NCBI RefSeq assembly: GCF_013114595.1
Contig: NZ_VTXE01000012.1
Location: 62,001 to 126,000, forward strand
Length of the DNA: 64,000 nucleotides
Origin: Vibrio sp. 99-8-1
GTDB lineage: Bacteria > Pseudomonadota > Gammaproteobacteria > Enterobacterales > Vibrionaceae
Direction: 5' to 3'
This document shows positions 30,110-38,950 of the stretch, piece after piece (positions within the stretch are counted from its first letter, which is position 1; every line of letters begins with the position of its first letter). The notes below the pieces were generated by a model. The model ran no database searches, was not told the DNA's origin, and was given only the letters and a program-made list of their open reading frames with translations. Made by a program: the position numbers and the translations under genes.

Positions 30110-30997
30110 ATGCCTTGGATTCAAATAAAATTTAACGCCACTGATAAAAATGCTGAGCGCATCAGCGATATGTTGATGGATGAAACTGGCGCACTTTCCG
30201 TGACCTTTTTGGACGCCAAAGACAATCCCATTTTTGAACCCTTACCGGGCGAAACTCGTCTATGGGGAGAAACGGACATCGTTGCCCTTTATGATGCAGA
30301 AGTAGATACCAACCAAGTCATCGAACAAGTTAAAGCCTCAGATATGCTAACCGCTGACTTTGCTTACAAGGTTGAGCAACTAGAAGATAAAGACTGGGAA
30401 CGGGAATGGATGGATAACTTCCACCCAATGCAGTTTGGTGAGCGCCTGTGGGTTTGCCCAAGCTGGAAAGAAGTGCCAGACCCTAGCGCCATCAACGTTA
30501 TGCTGGATCCCGGCTTAGCATTTGGTACTGGCACCCACCCAACCACCTCTCTCTGTTTAGAATGGTTAGAAAAAACCGACCTCAAAGGAAAGACCGTTAT
30601 TGATTTTGGTTGTGGTTCAGGAATTTTAGCTATTGCCGCCATAAAATTGGGGGCAGAGAAAGTCATTGGTGTCGATATTGATCCTCAAGCCATCATCGCC
30701 TCTAAAGATAACGCAGAGCGAAATGGCGTGGCAGACCAATTGCAACTTTTCTTACCTCAAGACCAGCCAGAAGGACTGATCGCCGATGTGGTTGTCGCCA
30801 ATATTTTGGCTGCACCATTAAGAGAACTCTCTGGAGTAATCAAAGGATTAGTCAAAAATGGCGGTGAAATTGCCATGTCAGGTGTATTAGATACACAAGC
30901 TGAAGACGTCGCAAATTTTTATAAAGATGAATTTGCCATCGACCCAATTGCAGAAATGCAGGAGTGGTGTCGTATCTCTGGCAAAAAAAGCCAATAA
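30110..30997 (+). CDS. prmA: Ribosomal protein L11 methyltransferase PrmA
   Basis: SAM-dependent enzyme that trimethylates ribosomal protein L11. The 295 residues have an N-terminal L11-binding domain and a Rossmann methyltransferase domain with [15 protein letters not shown] near 133-147, the SAM motif [13 protein letters not shown] near 165, and [10 protein letters not shown] near 228. prmA lies before dusB-fis, the usual order in gammaproteobacteria, but dusB has its own promoter here. Confidence 0.96.
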   Translation: MPWIQIKFNATDKNAERISDMLMDETGALSVTFLDAKDNPIFEPLPGETRLWGETDIVALYDAEVDTNQVIEQVKASDMLTADFAYKVEQLEDKDWEREWMDNFHPMQFGERLWVCPSWKEVPDPSAINVMLDPGLAFGTGTHPTTSLCLEWLEKTDLKGKTVIDFGCGSGILAIAAIKLGAEKVIGVDIDPQAIIASKDNAERNGVADQLQLFLPQDQPEGLIADVVVANILAAPLRELSGVIKGLVKNGGEIAMSGVLDTQAEDVANFYKDEFAIDPIAEMQEWCRISGKKSQ

Positions 30998-31065
30998 ACA
31001 GCACCAGTAATTGATTGAATTTTAGACAATTTACAAAACAAAATGTAAATGCTCAAAATTTAGTC

Positions 31066-31101
31066 TTTTCACGCATCAAAAAAATGCGTAAAATGCGCGC
31101 C
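31066..31101 (+). promoter_or_regulatory. Probable dusB-fis promoter with GC-rich discriminator
   Basis: TTTTCA (31066-31071) and TAAAAT (31089-31094) are spaced by 17 bases and followed by gcgcgccc. A G+C-rich discriminator at this place is typical of growth-rate- and ppGpp-controlled promoters such as that of fis. It overlaps the TTG at 31103 and supports the later dusB start. Confidence 0.6.
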
Positions 31102-31129
31102 CTTGCTGGTACAGAACTGTGAAGACGTT

Positions 31130-32098
31130 TTGAGAATCGGAAAACACCAACTTAAGAACAATTTGATCGTCGCGCCGATGGCCGGAGTTACTGATCGACC
31201 TTTTCGTGAGTTGTGCCTTCGATACGGCGCGGGCATGGCGGTCAGTGAAATGATGTCGTCTAACCCGCGTGTATGGAAAACGTCAAAATCCCAACAGCGC
31301 ATGGTGCATGAAGGTGAATCGGGCATTCGCTCAGTACAAATTGCCGGGTCAGATCCACAGCTAATGGCAGAAGCCGCTCAGTTTAATGTTGATAATGGTG
31401 CACAAATTATCGATATCAATATGGGTTGCCCTGCAAAAAAAGTAAATAAGAAACTTGCAGGTTCAGCACTACTGCAGCATCCGGAGATGATTAAAAATAT
31501 CCTCTCTGCGGTGGTTAATGCGGTAGATGTACCAGTCACACTGAAAACCCGTACTGGCTGGGACACAGACAATAAAAACTGTGTAGAAATTGCAAAAATG
31601 GCCGAAGACTGTGGCATACAAGCCTTGGCACTCCATGGGAGAACAAGAGCTTGCATGTACAAAGGCGAGGCAGAATACAACAGTATTAAAGCGGTAAAAA
31701 ACGCCATTTCAATACCCGTTATCGCCAATGGGGATATCGACAGTGTTGAAAAGGCAAAATATGTACTGGATTACACCGGTGCAGACGCTTTAATGATTGG
31801 TCGGCCTGCCCAAGGTCGTCCTTGGATTTTTAAAGAGATCCAACACTATTTGGAAAACGGCACCACGATGCCCGCGCTCCCTTTAGAGGAAGTAAAGGCA
31901 ATTTTACTTGGTCATGTTCAAGAGCTTCATCAATTTTATGGTGAGTTTCTTGGCCCCCGAATTGCTCGTAAGCATGTTGGGTGGTACTTAAAAGAACATG
32001 AGCAAGCCAGTGAGTTTCGCCGTACCTTCAATGCCATTGATGTTGCTCATGAGCAGCTTGATGCGCTAGAAGGTTACTTTGTAAAATTTGCATCATAA
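31130..32098 (+). CDS. dusB: tRNA-dihydrouridine synthase B
   Basis: FMN enzyme that reduces uridine to dihydrouridine in tRNA. I start at TTG 31130, giving 322 residues and the N terminus (M)[23 protein letters not shown], which matches E. coli DusB (321 residues). GAAG lies about seven bases upstream. The motif [16 protein letters not shown] near 95-110 includes the catalytic cysteine. [15 protein letters not shown] is near 168 and IANGDI near 200. fis starts 24 bases after the stop, the conserved dusB-fis operon. Confidence 0.95.
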   Translation: MRIGKHQLKNNLIVAPMAGVTDRPFRELCLRYGAGMAVSEMMSSNPRVWKTSKSQQRMVHEGESGIRSVQIAGSDPQLMAEAAQFNVDNGAQIIDINMGCPAKKVNKKLAGSALLQHPEMIKNILSAVVNAVDVPVTLKTRTGWDTDNKNCVEIAKMAEDCGIQALALHGRTRACMYKGEAEYNSIKAVKNAISIPVIANGDIDSVEKAKYVLDYTGADALMIGRPAQGRPWIFKEIQHYLENGTTMPALPLEEVKAILLGHVQELHQFYGEFLGPRIARKHVGWYLKEHEQASEFRRTFNAIDVAHEQLDALEGYFVKFAS

Positions 32099-32122
32099 AT
32101 TACGAGAAGAGCTAGACATAAT

Positions 32123-32419
32123 ATGTTCGAACAAAATTTGACTTCCGAACCACTAACAGTAACTACTGTAACTTCACAAGATCAAATCACTCAGAAACCT
32201 CTGCGTGACTCTGTAAAAGCATCTTTGAAAAACTACCTTGCTCAGTTAAATGGTCAAGACGTGAGCGAGCTTTACGAATTAGTATTAGCAGAAGTTGAAC
32301 AGCCGCTACTAGACACCATTATGCAATACACTCGCGGTAACCAAACTCGCGCAGCTAACATGATGGGCATTAACCGTGGCACTCTTCGTAAGAAGCTGAA
32401 AAAATACGGCATGAACTAA
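32123..32419 (+). CDS. fis: DNA-binding protein Fis
   Basis: Nucleoid-associated factor that bends DNA and activates rRNA and other growth genes. The 98-residue length is exactly the family norm. The C-terminal helix-turn-helix [21 protein letters not shown] is almost invariant, and the N-terminal part [19 protein letters not shown] carries the Hin-activation hairpin and dimer helices. It is co-transcribed with dusB and followed by a terminator. Confidence 0.98.
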   Translation: MFEQNLTSEPLTVTTVTSQDQITQKPLRDSVKASLKNYLAQLNGQDVSELYELVLAEVEQPLLDTIMQYTRGNQTRAANMMGINRGTLRKKLKKYGMN

Positions 32420-32447
32420 TCTAGATTAGTTAACAAAATGATTTTGA

Positions 32448-32479
32448 AAGCCTAAATAGCACCGCTGTTTAGGCTTTTT
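32448..32479 (+). terminator. Rho-independent terminator after fis
   Basis: The stem aagcctaaa/tttaggctt has a loop that itself contains an agc/gct pair and is followed by TTTTT, about 28 bases after the fis stop. Confidence 0.88.
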
Positions 32480-32632
32480 GTTTTGTTGCTAGAAAAACCT
32501 TCTACTCACATTTACTTACAAACTGATCTGCCTCAACCAACAAGCAATTATTGTTAATACAAATAGATTTGTTAATAAAAAATAAGTAATACTGATTAAA
32601 AGAGGATTAAGTTCATTGTAGTTGGTGACTTT

Positions 32633-33775
32633 ATGGATATATACACCTTAGCAATCTACAGCTCCTTATTAGCAATCATAGTCGCTAGTGCACTGCTAAT
32701 AACTCACAGATACATGTTTGCAGGGATAGCAGTGGGAGTTGATCAAGTGGGTTATGCTGTCCTGTTATTGGGCTTAAGCATTGTTCCTCTAGCACTAGGT
32801 TTTACTCAATCTTCAACATATGTGGTTTTTTTCTCAAACTGCACATACACCATAGCTTTTTGTTTATTACTTGCAGGAATAACAATATTGCGAGGGGCAA
32901 ATCACTCTCTACTTTTAGTGTCGATTATAGTGACTATTTTTGCCATTGGTTTCTTTGCTCACAATACCATTCTCTCTCCCTCTGTTACATCAAGGATTGA
33001 AACGCGAAGTGTCTTAGTTGTTGCCATATGTGTACTAACTATTTACGCAAACCATTCAGGGACAAGGAAAGACAATGATAAGGCCAGGCTTCTACTGAAT
33101 CTGACTTTAATCATAAATGCTTTGTACATGACTTTTCGGGCCATAGTAACCTTATCAGACGGGCAGATCTTAGATTACTATTCAACATCAGATATACATA
33201 AATTGTCCTTTGTTATCACCACCATCACCATTATCAGCTTGGTATTTACTGTATTTTGGATGTTAACCGATCGATTATTAAAACAGATCTACTACTCCTC
33301 TATCACAGATGAACTTACGGGACTTTATAATAGAAAAGGTCTACGAAAGCTTATTCCTCGTTTTATCCATAAAGAACATGAAAGTAATATATCGATACTT
33401 CTTGCTGACATAGATCACTTTAAGGTGATTAACGATACGTTTGGTCATGACTATGGAGATAAGGTGATAAAACACTTTGGTGAAATCCTTATAAAATCAT
33501 GCAGAGAAAATGACGTTTGTTTTCGTTACGGGGGAGAAGAGTTTATTGTTATTTTGCCGAATACCAATGAAGCCCAAGCAATGCAAATAGCTGATAGAAT
33601 TAAGGTTTACACTAAAAATCGCTCAGAGGCAGAACTCTCATCTGGTCAATACACCGTGAGCATTGGCTTAACAAAGGCTCAGAATAGTGATGACTGGAGC
33701 TCCTTAGTTAACAGAGCGGATAATGCTTTATATGATGCGAAAACCAAAGGACGTGATTGTATAGTTAAACACTAA
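32633..33775 (+). CDS. Membrane diguanylate cyclase (GGDEF)
   Basis: A 380-residue inner-membrane protein. The first 210 residues contain about six or seven hydrophobic helices and no recognised sensor family. The GGDEF domain occupies about 215-378, with DELTGLYNRKG, LADIDHFKVINDTFGHDYGD and the active site RYGGEEF near 299. The GGEEF form is normally active. A product-inhibition I-site RxxD (RENDV) lies five residues upstream, so feedback by c-di-GMP is expected. It stands alone after fis, with an A+T-rich upstream region. Confidence 0.88.
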   Translation: MDIYTLAIYSSLLAIIVASALLITHRYMFAGIAVGVDQVGYAVLLLGLSIVPLALGFTQSSTYVVFFSNCTYTIAFCLLLAGITILRGANHSLLLVSIIVTIFAIGFFAHNTILSPSVTSRIETRSVLVVAICVLTIYANHSGTRKDNDKARLLLNLTLIINALYMTFRAIVTLSDGQILDYYSTSDIHKLSFVITTITIISLVFTVFWMLTDRLLKQIYYSSITDELTGLYNRKGLRKLIPRFIHKEHESNISILLADIDHFKVINDTFGHDYGDKVIKHFGEILIKSCRENDVCFRYGGEEFIVILPNTNEAQAMQIADRIKVYTKNRSEAELSSGQYTVSIGLTKAQNSDDWSSLVNRADNALYDAKTKGRDCIVKH

Positions 33776-33857
33776 CTAACGAGTTTCAGCACCTTTGATA
33801 ACCTAACAAATCAAACTCTTATTGCACACTATTCTTCATTTTTATACTCTTACTAAG

Positions 33858-34030
33858 CACTGGCAACATCCAGTGTCGGGATTAGAGACCTCGCATTCAT
33901 TTCTGGGCACATGAACACTAGCAACCTCTAGTATCTAATGTGCGTTGTTAGCACACCTATAAAATTTGCTCGGGCTCTTTAACCCGTAGTAATGAAATAT
34001 TGGTGAGTTAAACTGGCAACTATAGCTGGC
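33858..34030 (+). promoter_or_regulatory. Array of short hairpins in the long leader of a small-protein gene
   Basis: The 340-base gap before the gene at 34117 contains several perfect short stems: cactgg/ccagtg (33858-33875), actag/ctagt (33917-33932), a gtgc/gcac stem shortly after, and cggg/cccg (about 33973-33988). The first two share the pattern cactRgcaacMtcYagt, and actggcaacta recurs near 34013. This suggests a structured RNA leader or a separate small RNA. I could not match it to a known riboswitch class. Confidence 0.4.
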
Positions 34031-34116
34031 TACTTCGTACATAAAAACCTTGTTCAGTTAAATATCAAGGACTGGAGTCTTTCTGGTGTTCGCTATTGAT
34101 ATTGATGGAGGCATTT

Positions 34117-34281
34117 ATGTCCGATTTTTACCAACAAGTTGAAGATTTTATTCTTTGTGCGGTCGCTGATAATTCAACGGAGGATCATGCTAACAATACC
34201 GAGGTTGCCCTGTTTCTGTTGTCATTACTCTCTAGCCATAAGAGAGAAGAGTTAGCGCAATTACAGCAAGATGAGTCGTAA
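34117..34281 (+). CDS. Small hypothetical protein (54 residues)
   Basis: ATG 34117 has a good GGAGG six bases upstream and opens MSDFYQQVEDFILCAVADNST. The product is acidic and probably helical (VALFLLSLLSSHKREELAQLQQDES), with no signal peptide and no recognised domain. A TTG at 34096 would add seven residues but lies before the ribosome binding site. A strong terminator follows directly, so it is a complete small transcription unit with a long structured leader. Function unknown. Confidence 0.7.
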   Translation: MSDFYQQVEDFILCAVADNSTEDHANNTEVALFLLSLLSSHKREELAQLQQDES

Positions 34282-34287
34282 ACATTT

Positions 34288-34310
34288 AAACGCCCTTGTG
34301 GGCGTTTTAT
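34288..34310 (+). terminator. Rho-independent terminator after the 54-residue protein gene
   Basis: An 8-bp stem (aaacgccc with gggcgttt) with a 4-base loop ttgt and a short T tract, seven bases after the stop. Confidence 0.85.
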
Positions 34311-34395
34311 CGTATGAGACGAGTATACATTCGGAGAATGGCGACGAACTTTAGAGGGTGACGGTAAACGATTAGAGCCTAATAACTATAGCCAT

Positions 34396-34608
34396 TTACT
34401 CTTCCTTGGTTGGCTCTTGCTGCTTTATAGAGGCTCTTCTATTCCATATGTACTCAGGGGCGCAACTGGCACAATCATTACATACTATAGTTTTTTCTAA
34501 AATCCTACTTCCCCATGGAGGAAGCGCCCACTCTTCAGATAGTATTGAACTTCCGCAAAATGGACATGGTTTGCTATCACTGAACAAGATATCACTATCT
34601 TCTTTCAT
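34396..34608 (-). CDS. Lar-like small zinc-ribbon protein
   Basis: A 70-residue soluble protein. It has two cysteine pairs, PCPFCGSS (about residues 14-21) and VCNDCASC (about 42-49), and ends with EYIWNRRAS. The CPFCGS ... WNRR layout is that of the Lar/restriction-alleviation-like family, common in phages and as stand-alone chromosomal genes. Zinc binding is likely; any anti-restriction role is unproven. It lies 19 bases after the oxidoreductase gene on the same strand and may be co-transcribed with it. Confidence 0.65.
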   Translation of the reverse strand: MKEDSDILFSDSKPCPFCGSSILSEEWALPPWGSRILEKTIVCNDCASCAPEYIWNRRASIKQQEPTKEE

Positions 34609-34627
34609 TTATTATCACCATTTGGCG

Positions 34628-35242
34628 TTACTTAATTAATGAAAAATGGCTTTCTAACTCGTTAAGCCAGCGAGATCGTTTTTTATCTGATGCAGGCTTT
34701 ACTTGCGCGTAATTTATCCATTTTCGATTCTTCACGCCAATCTTCCAAAAAGTACCAAGAAGCATGGCTTTTTTAATGGCGTTACCAAACAGAAGACGAT
34801 AAGCAAAAGAGGGGGTATTCATTGTCGTGATCATCGTGACTCCTTTTAGATTATCTAAAAGCGAATACATCCCTAATCCAGTATCTTTATATTGATATGC
34901 GATGCCCGGAAAAATGACTTTATCTATAAAGCCTTTCATTAGTGCTGGCATCAACTCCCACCAAACCGGGAAGATAAACACAATATGATCAGCCTGCTCA
35001 ATACGTTGTTTATATTGAAGTACTTGAGGGTCTAAACGTTGTTGTGCTTTCTCAGGTTCAGTTCGTGCCAACGCAAAAGCTTGCAGATCTTTTGCTCTCA
35101 TCACTGGGTCAAAATTATCTTTATCTAAATGGATCAAATCAATGTCATGATTGGCGGAGGTTAAACCATTCATAACGGAATTTAACAGGGCATTACAGAA
35201 ACTTCCCTCGTAAGGATGATTAAACACTACAAGAACTCGCAT
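34628..35242 (-). CDS. Flavodoxin-fold NAD(P)H-dependent oxidoreductase
   Basis: A 204-residue cytoplasmic protein of the Flavodoxin_2 family (quinone reductases, MdaB/KefF/YwrO-like). It begins MRVLVVFNHPYEGSFCNALL, the flavin phosphate-binding loop region. IVFIFPVWWELMPALMKGFIDKVI near residues 88-111 is the typical middle motif. It likely transfers two electrons from NAD(P)H to a quinone or drug-like acceptor; the substrate is unknown. A Crp-type regulator gene lies upstream on the same strand. Confidence 0.8.
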   Translation of the reverse strand: MRVLVVFNHPYEGSFCNALLNSVMNGLTSANHDIDLIHLDKDNFDPVMRAKDLQAFALARTEPEKAQQRLDPQVLQYKQRIEQADHIVFIFPVWWELMPALMKGFIDKVIFPGIAYQYKDTGLGMYSLLDNLKGVTMITTMNTPSFAYRLLFGNAIKKAMLLGTFWKIGVKNRKWINYAQVKPASDKKRSRWLNELESHFSLIK

Positions 35243-35326
35243 ATATACCTCTTTTACAAAACAGCGACGCGAGACATCTTAGAGCAGCAGGAGCCACAGC
35301 AACGATAACATATGTTATCAATTGCT

Positions 35327-35857
35327 CTATTTTCTACATCGGATTCGGCTTAATGACACAGATGTAATCCCCAAATACGACGCGATGTAATGTTGCGGGA
35401 TCATACGGATGATCTCAGGATGGGTTTTAAGTAACTCTTGATAACGTTGCTGAGGCGTATCTTTAATGCGGGATAGAAAAAGCCGTTGGTAGTGCCTTAA
35501 CCTCTCACTGACGAGTTTAAACCCGGCTTCTTGTAACTGCGGAGACTGAGAAATTATTTGCTTAAAATCCACCATGGGCATGGAATGTAAGGTTGTAGGT
35601 AACAGAGCTTGATAGGAAAACGGGCTAGGTTCGCTGAATAATAAGCTATCACAAGCCGTTATGATGCTGCCCTGCATAAAAAACTGAAAGGAGATATCTT
35701 TTCCGTCTTGGTTGAACCAAGAGCGAATACACCCAGTTTCAACAAAATAGACGGTATCACATACCACACCTTCTTCAATAATGGTCTGTTTTTTACTGAG
35801 TTCAGTTTTTACTGCATGGGGCTCTAACGCCGACCAGATAACGCGGGCTGTGTTCAT
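35327..35857 (-). CDS. Crp/Fnr-family transcriptional regulator
   Basis: A 176-residue protein with an N-terminal cyclic-nucleotide-binding fold (about 10-115; KKQTIIEEGVVCDTVYFVETGCIRSWF) and a short C-terminal helix-turn-helix (QHYIASYLGITSVSLSRIR). It is shorter than Crp (about 210 residues), and the ligand-binding glycine/arginine motif of Crp is not obvious, so the effector is unknown. It sits 85 bases upstream of the flavodoxin-fold gene and may control it. Confidence 0.75.
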   Translation of the reverse strand: MNTARVIWSALEPHAVKTELSKKQTIIEEGVVCDTVYFVETGCIRSWFNQDGKDISFQFFMQGSIITACDSLLFSEPSPFSYQALLPTTLHSMPMVDFKQIISQSPQLQEAGFKLVSERLRHYQRLFLSRIKDTPQQRYQELLKTHPEIIRMIPQHYIASYLGITSVSLSRIRCRK

Positions 35858-35936
35858 AGGCTTACCCCATTAATGATATTTAACTTTACTGCCAGGGTCT
35901 GTACTAAAAATAATAAATTAAAATATAGAAAGAGAC

Positions 35937-35969
35937 ACACCCAAACCCGCCATCAGCTGGTTTGGGTGT
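35937..35969 (-). terminator. Hairpin after the DUF5062-like gene
   Basis: A perfect 11-bp stem (acacccaaacc with ggtttgggtgt) with an 11-base loop lies directly after the stop on the minus strand. The following sequence is T-rich but interrupted, so it is a probable terminator of moderate strength. Confidence 0.65.
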
Positions 35970-35977
35970 AATGTTCA

Positions 35978-36223
35978 TTACTTTAACGGATCATTATCAG
36001 GCAATGCGCTGTGTATCCACAGAGCCAGTCGTTTTTTAATATTTTTGCCGTCGGTTTTATCGGCTGGGAGAGGAGTGATTTGCTTTACTTCGACTAAGAA
36101 CAAGTAAAGTGCCTTAGCTTTTATGGGTTGTGCAGTTGCGTCATCAAACAGCTGAAAGCCTTGCATTTTCGCCATCTTACTGCCCACTTCTAATGCTTTT
36201 TTGAACAGCTTATCTTCATTCAT
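35978..36223 (-). CDS. Small protein resembling DUF5062
   Basis: From ATG 36223 the product has 81 residues: a helical N-terminal half (MNEDKLFKKALEVGSKMA) and the ends LYLFLVEVKQITPLP and KKRLALWIHSALPDNDPL. I recognise this as like the DUF5062 family found mainly in Vibrionaceae; its function is unknown. A GTG at 36244 would add seven residues. No signal peptide. It has its own hairpin downstream. Confidence 0.65.
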   Translation of the reverse strand: MNEDKLFKKALEVGSKMAKMQGFQLFDDATAQPIKAKALYLFLVEVKQITPLPADKTDGKNIKKRLALWIHSALPDNDPLK

Positions 36224-36450
36224 TATCTTGGTCGTTTTCGACACATGCTCACCATAGATATCATCAAATTGTTCAATGAGTATATATTAAAAAAAGCGCT
36301 TTGTTTTTAAACTAATAGCAAATACTAAGCGTTGTACTTTTAATATTTCTATAGAAAATCCGATATCCTCTATTATTTCTATCTCTACGAAATGCTGATA
36401 TCTTTACCCGCAGTCGTCATTGAACATCACGCTCACTAGGAAGCTTCATT

Positions 36451-36660
36451 ATGAAATCAGCAAGCACAGCCGTATTAGCCCTTAGCGCTGTACTTTTTGT
36501 ATCTGCCTGTGCAGAAATTAAAGAGACAGGAAAAACCATTGGACACTCCACCAAAGAGATCACGACATCGATCGGGCACGCTTCTCGCGACGCGGTTAAA
36601 GCCGTTGGTGAAAGCACGTCTAAGGTTGCCGATGATATTGAAAAAGAGCTGAATAAATAA
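36451..36660 (+). CDS. Entericidin-like small lipoprotein
   Basis: A 69-residue protein. The signal peptide MKSASTAVLALSAVLFVSAC has the lipobox VSAC, with the acylated cysteine at residue 20. The mature part is polar and helical with repeated SIGHASRDAVKAVGEST-like segments. This layout resembles entericidin A/B-type lipoproteins or small coiled lipoproteins. AGGAAG lies about eight bases upstream of ATG. A role in envelope stress or toxin-antidote balance is only suggested by the family. Confidence 0.7.
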   Translation: MKSASTAVLALSAVLFVSACAEIKETGKTIGHSTKEITTSIGHASRDAVKAVGESTSKVADDIEKELNK

Positions 36661-36836
36661 CAAGATAGCGTCCGTCAGTTCACTAATTCTTGCAAAAATA
36701 CGTACCTATTAGCATTTTCATTAATTTGAAGAATAAAAACTGCTGTTTTAATAGTCGAAATGTATTAAATATGTCAGTATCCACTCGACAATAATAACTA
36801 CATATCGTTTTAACGCAGTGATAGGTAACACAGTAA

Positions 36837-38813
36837 ATGTTTGATATTTTTATAGAAACCGTTGCAGCACTTTTTGCTACAGTGGTTTTCTTTACGATCT
36901 TAAAAGCAACTACCCACAATTTAATTAAACAGCAGTCCGGCATTAAGTTAGTTGTTGCTGGATTTGGGTTGCTGCTATTTAGCCTAATTATTGATGTTAC
37001 AGATAACTTTCCTTCTCTAAACTATCTAGTTGTTATTGGTGATACTGAGTTTCAAGCTTTCCTTGAAAAAGTACTTGGAACGCTACTGGGCTTTATTATT
37101 CTCGCCATGGGCTTTCGTCGCTGGCTTCCTAGTATTCGCGAGTTGGTGGAAACCCGTGAGTCTTTGGATCAACTCACCATTAAGTTAGATCAACGAGTTA
37201 ATGAGCGCTCACTAGAGCTTCTGCAATCTAATACCCAACTAAAGCAACAAATTGTTCAACGTGGGGAAATAGAGCGAGAACTAAAATATCAAGCCCTGCA
37301 TGACGCTTTAACTCAGTTACCAAACCGTCCTGCACTGATGGACTTCTTAAACTGTGAAATTTCTCGCGCTAGCTGCCAACAATATTTTAGTGCGGTGTTA
37401 TTTTTTGACTTAGACAATTTTAAACAAATTAATGATTTACTTGGTCACGAAACCGGAGACAAAGTCTTAAAGATCACCAGTGATCGGTTAGAGAAAATTC
37501 GTCGCGACAAAGACTTTTTAGGCCGTTTAGGTGGCGATGAGTTTGTATTAGTTTTAACCGCGTTAAGCTCAGATAAAGAGAGTGCCATTCAAAAAGCACA
37601 AACTATTGCACAAGATATTATCGACACATTAGATAAGCCAATACACCTTGCTGAACATAAACTAAAAGCAGCCAGCTGTATTGGCATTAAACTATTTCCG
37701 GAGCAGAGCAATGAGTCTGTCGGCGATATTTTAAGACAAGCAGATACCGCGCTATACCATTCAAAATCTCTAGGTTCGGGACGTTTTAGCTTCTTCCACC
37801 ATGATATGCAGAAACGAATAGAAGAGAGAGTAAATTTAGCCAAAGAGTTGCACGAGGCATTAGAGTCGCAACAATTTTACCTCCACTATCAACCACAAAT
37901 TGATAGTAACGGAGACGTGTTTGGGGTTGAAGCTCTGCTTCGATGGGATCACCCTACTCGTGATTTTATAGGTCCAGATGAATTTATCCCTATTGCAGAA
38001 GAAGCAGGACTCATCGATAAAATTGGTCTTTATGTGTTACGCCAAGCGCTTGTTGAATGCTCACAGGCGTTCTCTCAAGTGAAAAATACTCATTCACACG
38101 CCTCTCGTTTACCAACTGAACAGCCCCAAAGTGATCTCTCCTCAAATACGCACTCATTAAATGCACAAAAGGGTCTGTCCTTTAATGACATGTCTTTTAA
38201 CGACATATGTTTTACTGACAAAGTGCTAAAAATTGCGGTCAATATTAGTCCAAGCCATTTTTTGCAAGAGGACTTTGTCGAGCAAATTCTGCAAGTTGTT
38301 CAGTCCTTCGATCAGGAGAACTTTCATCTTGTTTTAGAAGTCACAGAGAGTGTTGTCATTCAAAATATCGAAGATGTCTCTCGAAAAATGGAAACATTGC
38401 GCCAGATGGGAATAGGCATTTCCCTTGATGATTTTGGTACTGGTTACTCCTCCCTTAGTTATATTAAACGGCTGCCTATTGATACATTAAAAATAGATCG
38501 ATCGTTTATTTCGGATATTCTCCATGATCATCACGATGCCGCCATTGTAGATGCGATATTGGCGATGACAGATGCTCTAGGGGTTAAAGTTATCGCCGAA
38601 GGGGTCGAAACGGAGCAGCAACGACTGTTTTTGCAACAACGTGGCTGTCAGTTATATCAAGGTTATCTATTTTCTCGTCCAGAACTTATGTCGCAGTTAA
38701 TTGCAAAGGGCATATTCTTGCAGGAGTGTACCGAGGTAAAAAGTAAACACGACTCTGAGAAAGAGAATTTGGCCTGCTGTACCAATGAAAATAGTATCGT
38801 GACTGCGTACTAG
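36837..38813 (+). CDS. Membrane GGDEF-EAL protein (c-di-GMP turnover)
   Basis: A 658-residue protein. Three predicted helices lie in the first 100 residues, followed by a coiled coil (REL ... QLKQQIVQRGEIEREL). The GGDEF domain spans about 155-325 with intact LGRLGGDEFVLVL near 232 and an RxxD I-site (RDKD) five residues before it. The EAL domain spans about 340-640 with VFGVEALLRW near 362, DDFGTGYSSLSYIKRLP and KVIAEGVET. Both active sites look intact, so it could make and degrade c-di-GMP. The EAL domain carries an unusual insert of about 50 residues between ALVECSQAF and LKIAVNIS, including a 15-base tandem repeat. AGGTAA lies about ten bases before the start. Confidence 0.9.
   Translation: MFDIFIETVAALFATVVFFTILKATTHNLIKQQSGIKLVVAGFGLLLFSLIIDVTDNFPSLNYLVVIGDTEFQAFLEKVLGTLLGFIILAMGFRRWLPSIRELVETRESLDQLTIKLDQRVNERSLELLQSNTQLKQQIVQRGEIERELKYQALHDALTQLPNRPALMDFLNCEISRASCQQYFSAVLFFDLDNFKQINDLLGHETGDKVLKITSDRLEKIRRDKDFLGRLGGDEFVLVLTALSSDKESAIQKAQTIAQDIIDTLDKPIHLAEHKLKAASCIGIKLFPEQSNESVGDILRQADTALYHSKSLGSGRFSFFHHDMQKRIEERVNLAKELHEALESQQFYLHYQPQIDSNGDVFGVEALLRWDHPTRDFIGPDEFIPIAEEAGLIDKIGLYVLRQALVECSQAFSQVKNTHSHASRLPTEQPQSDLSSNTHSLNAQKGLSFNDMSFNDICFTDKVLKIAVNISPSHFLQEDFVEQILQVVQSFDQENFHLVLEVTESVVIQNIEDVSRKMETLRQMGIGISLDDFGTGYSSLSYIKRLPIDTLKIDRSFISDILHDHHDAAIVDAILAMTDALGVKVIAEGVETEQQRLFLQQRGCQLYQGYLFSRPELMSQLIAKGIFLQECTEVKSKHDSEKENLACCTNENSIVTAY
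38178..38222 (+). repeat. Three 15-bp imperfect tandem repeats within the EAL coding region
   Basis: The units tcctttaatgacatg, tcttttaacgacata and tgttttactgacaaa are in frame and encode SFNDM, SFNDI and CFTDK. They sit in the non-conserved insert of the EAL domain. Period 15 keeps the frame if copies are gained or lost. Confidence 0.85.
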
Positions 38814-38901
38814 AAATTGACAGCCGACGTCGATCTAACCGTTCGTTCGAATGGTTTATTACTTAACTTTAACTCAAAATAAAAAGACAAAAACAGAAAT
38901 A

Positions 38902-38937
38902 AAAAAGCGCCAAACCTATCATGATTTGGCGCTTTTT
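38902..38937. terminator. Bidirectional terminator between convergent genes
   Basis: A perfect 13-bp stem (aaaaagcgccaaa with tttggcgcttttt) with a 10-base loop lies between the GGDEF-EAL gene and the replication-like gene, with A and T tracts suited to both directions. Confidence 0.92.
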
Positions 38938-38950
38938 ATGATTTTAACGG

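Noticed and set aside
31103..31129. dusB starting at TTG 31103
   Set aside because: It lies at the probable transcription start and adds residues not found in DusB proteins.
33858..34030. c-di-GMP (GEMM) riboswitch or Qrr sRNA in the small-protein leader
   Set aside because: The expected GEMM motifs are absent, and only the short gttgttag resembles Qrr; neither fits.
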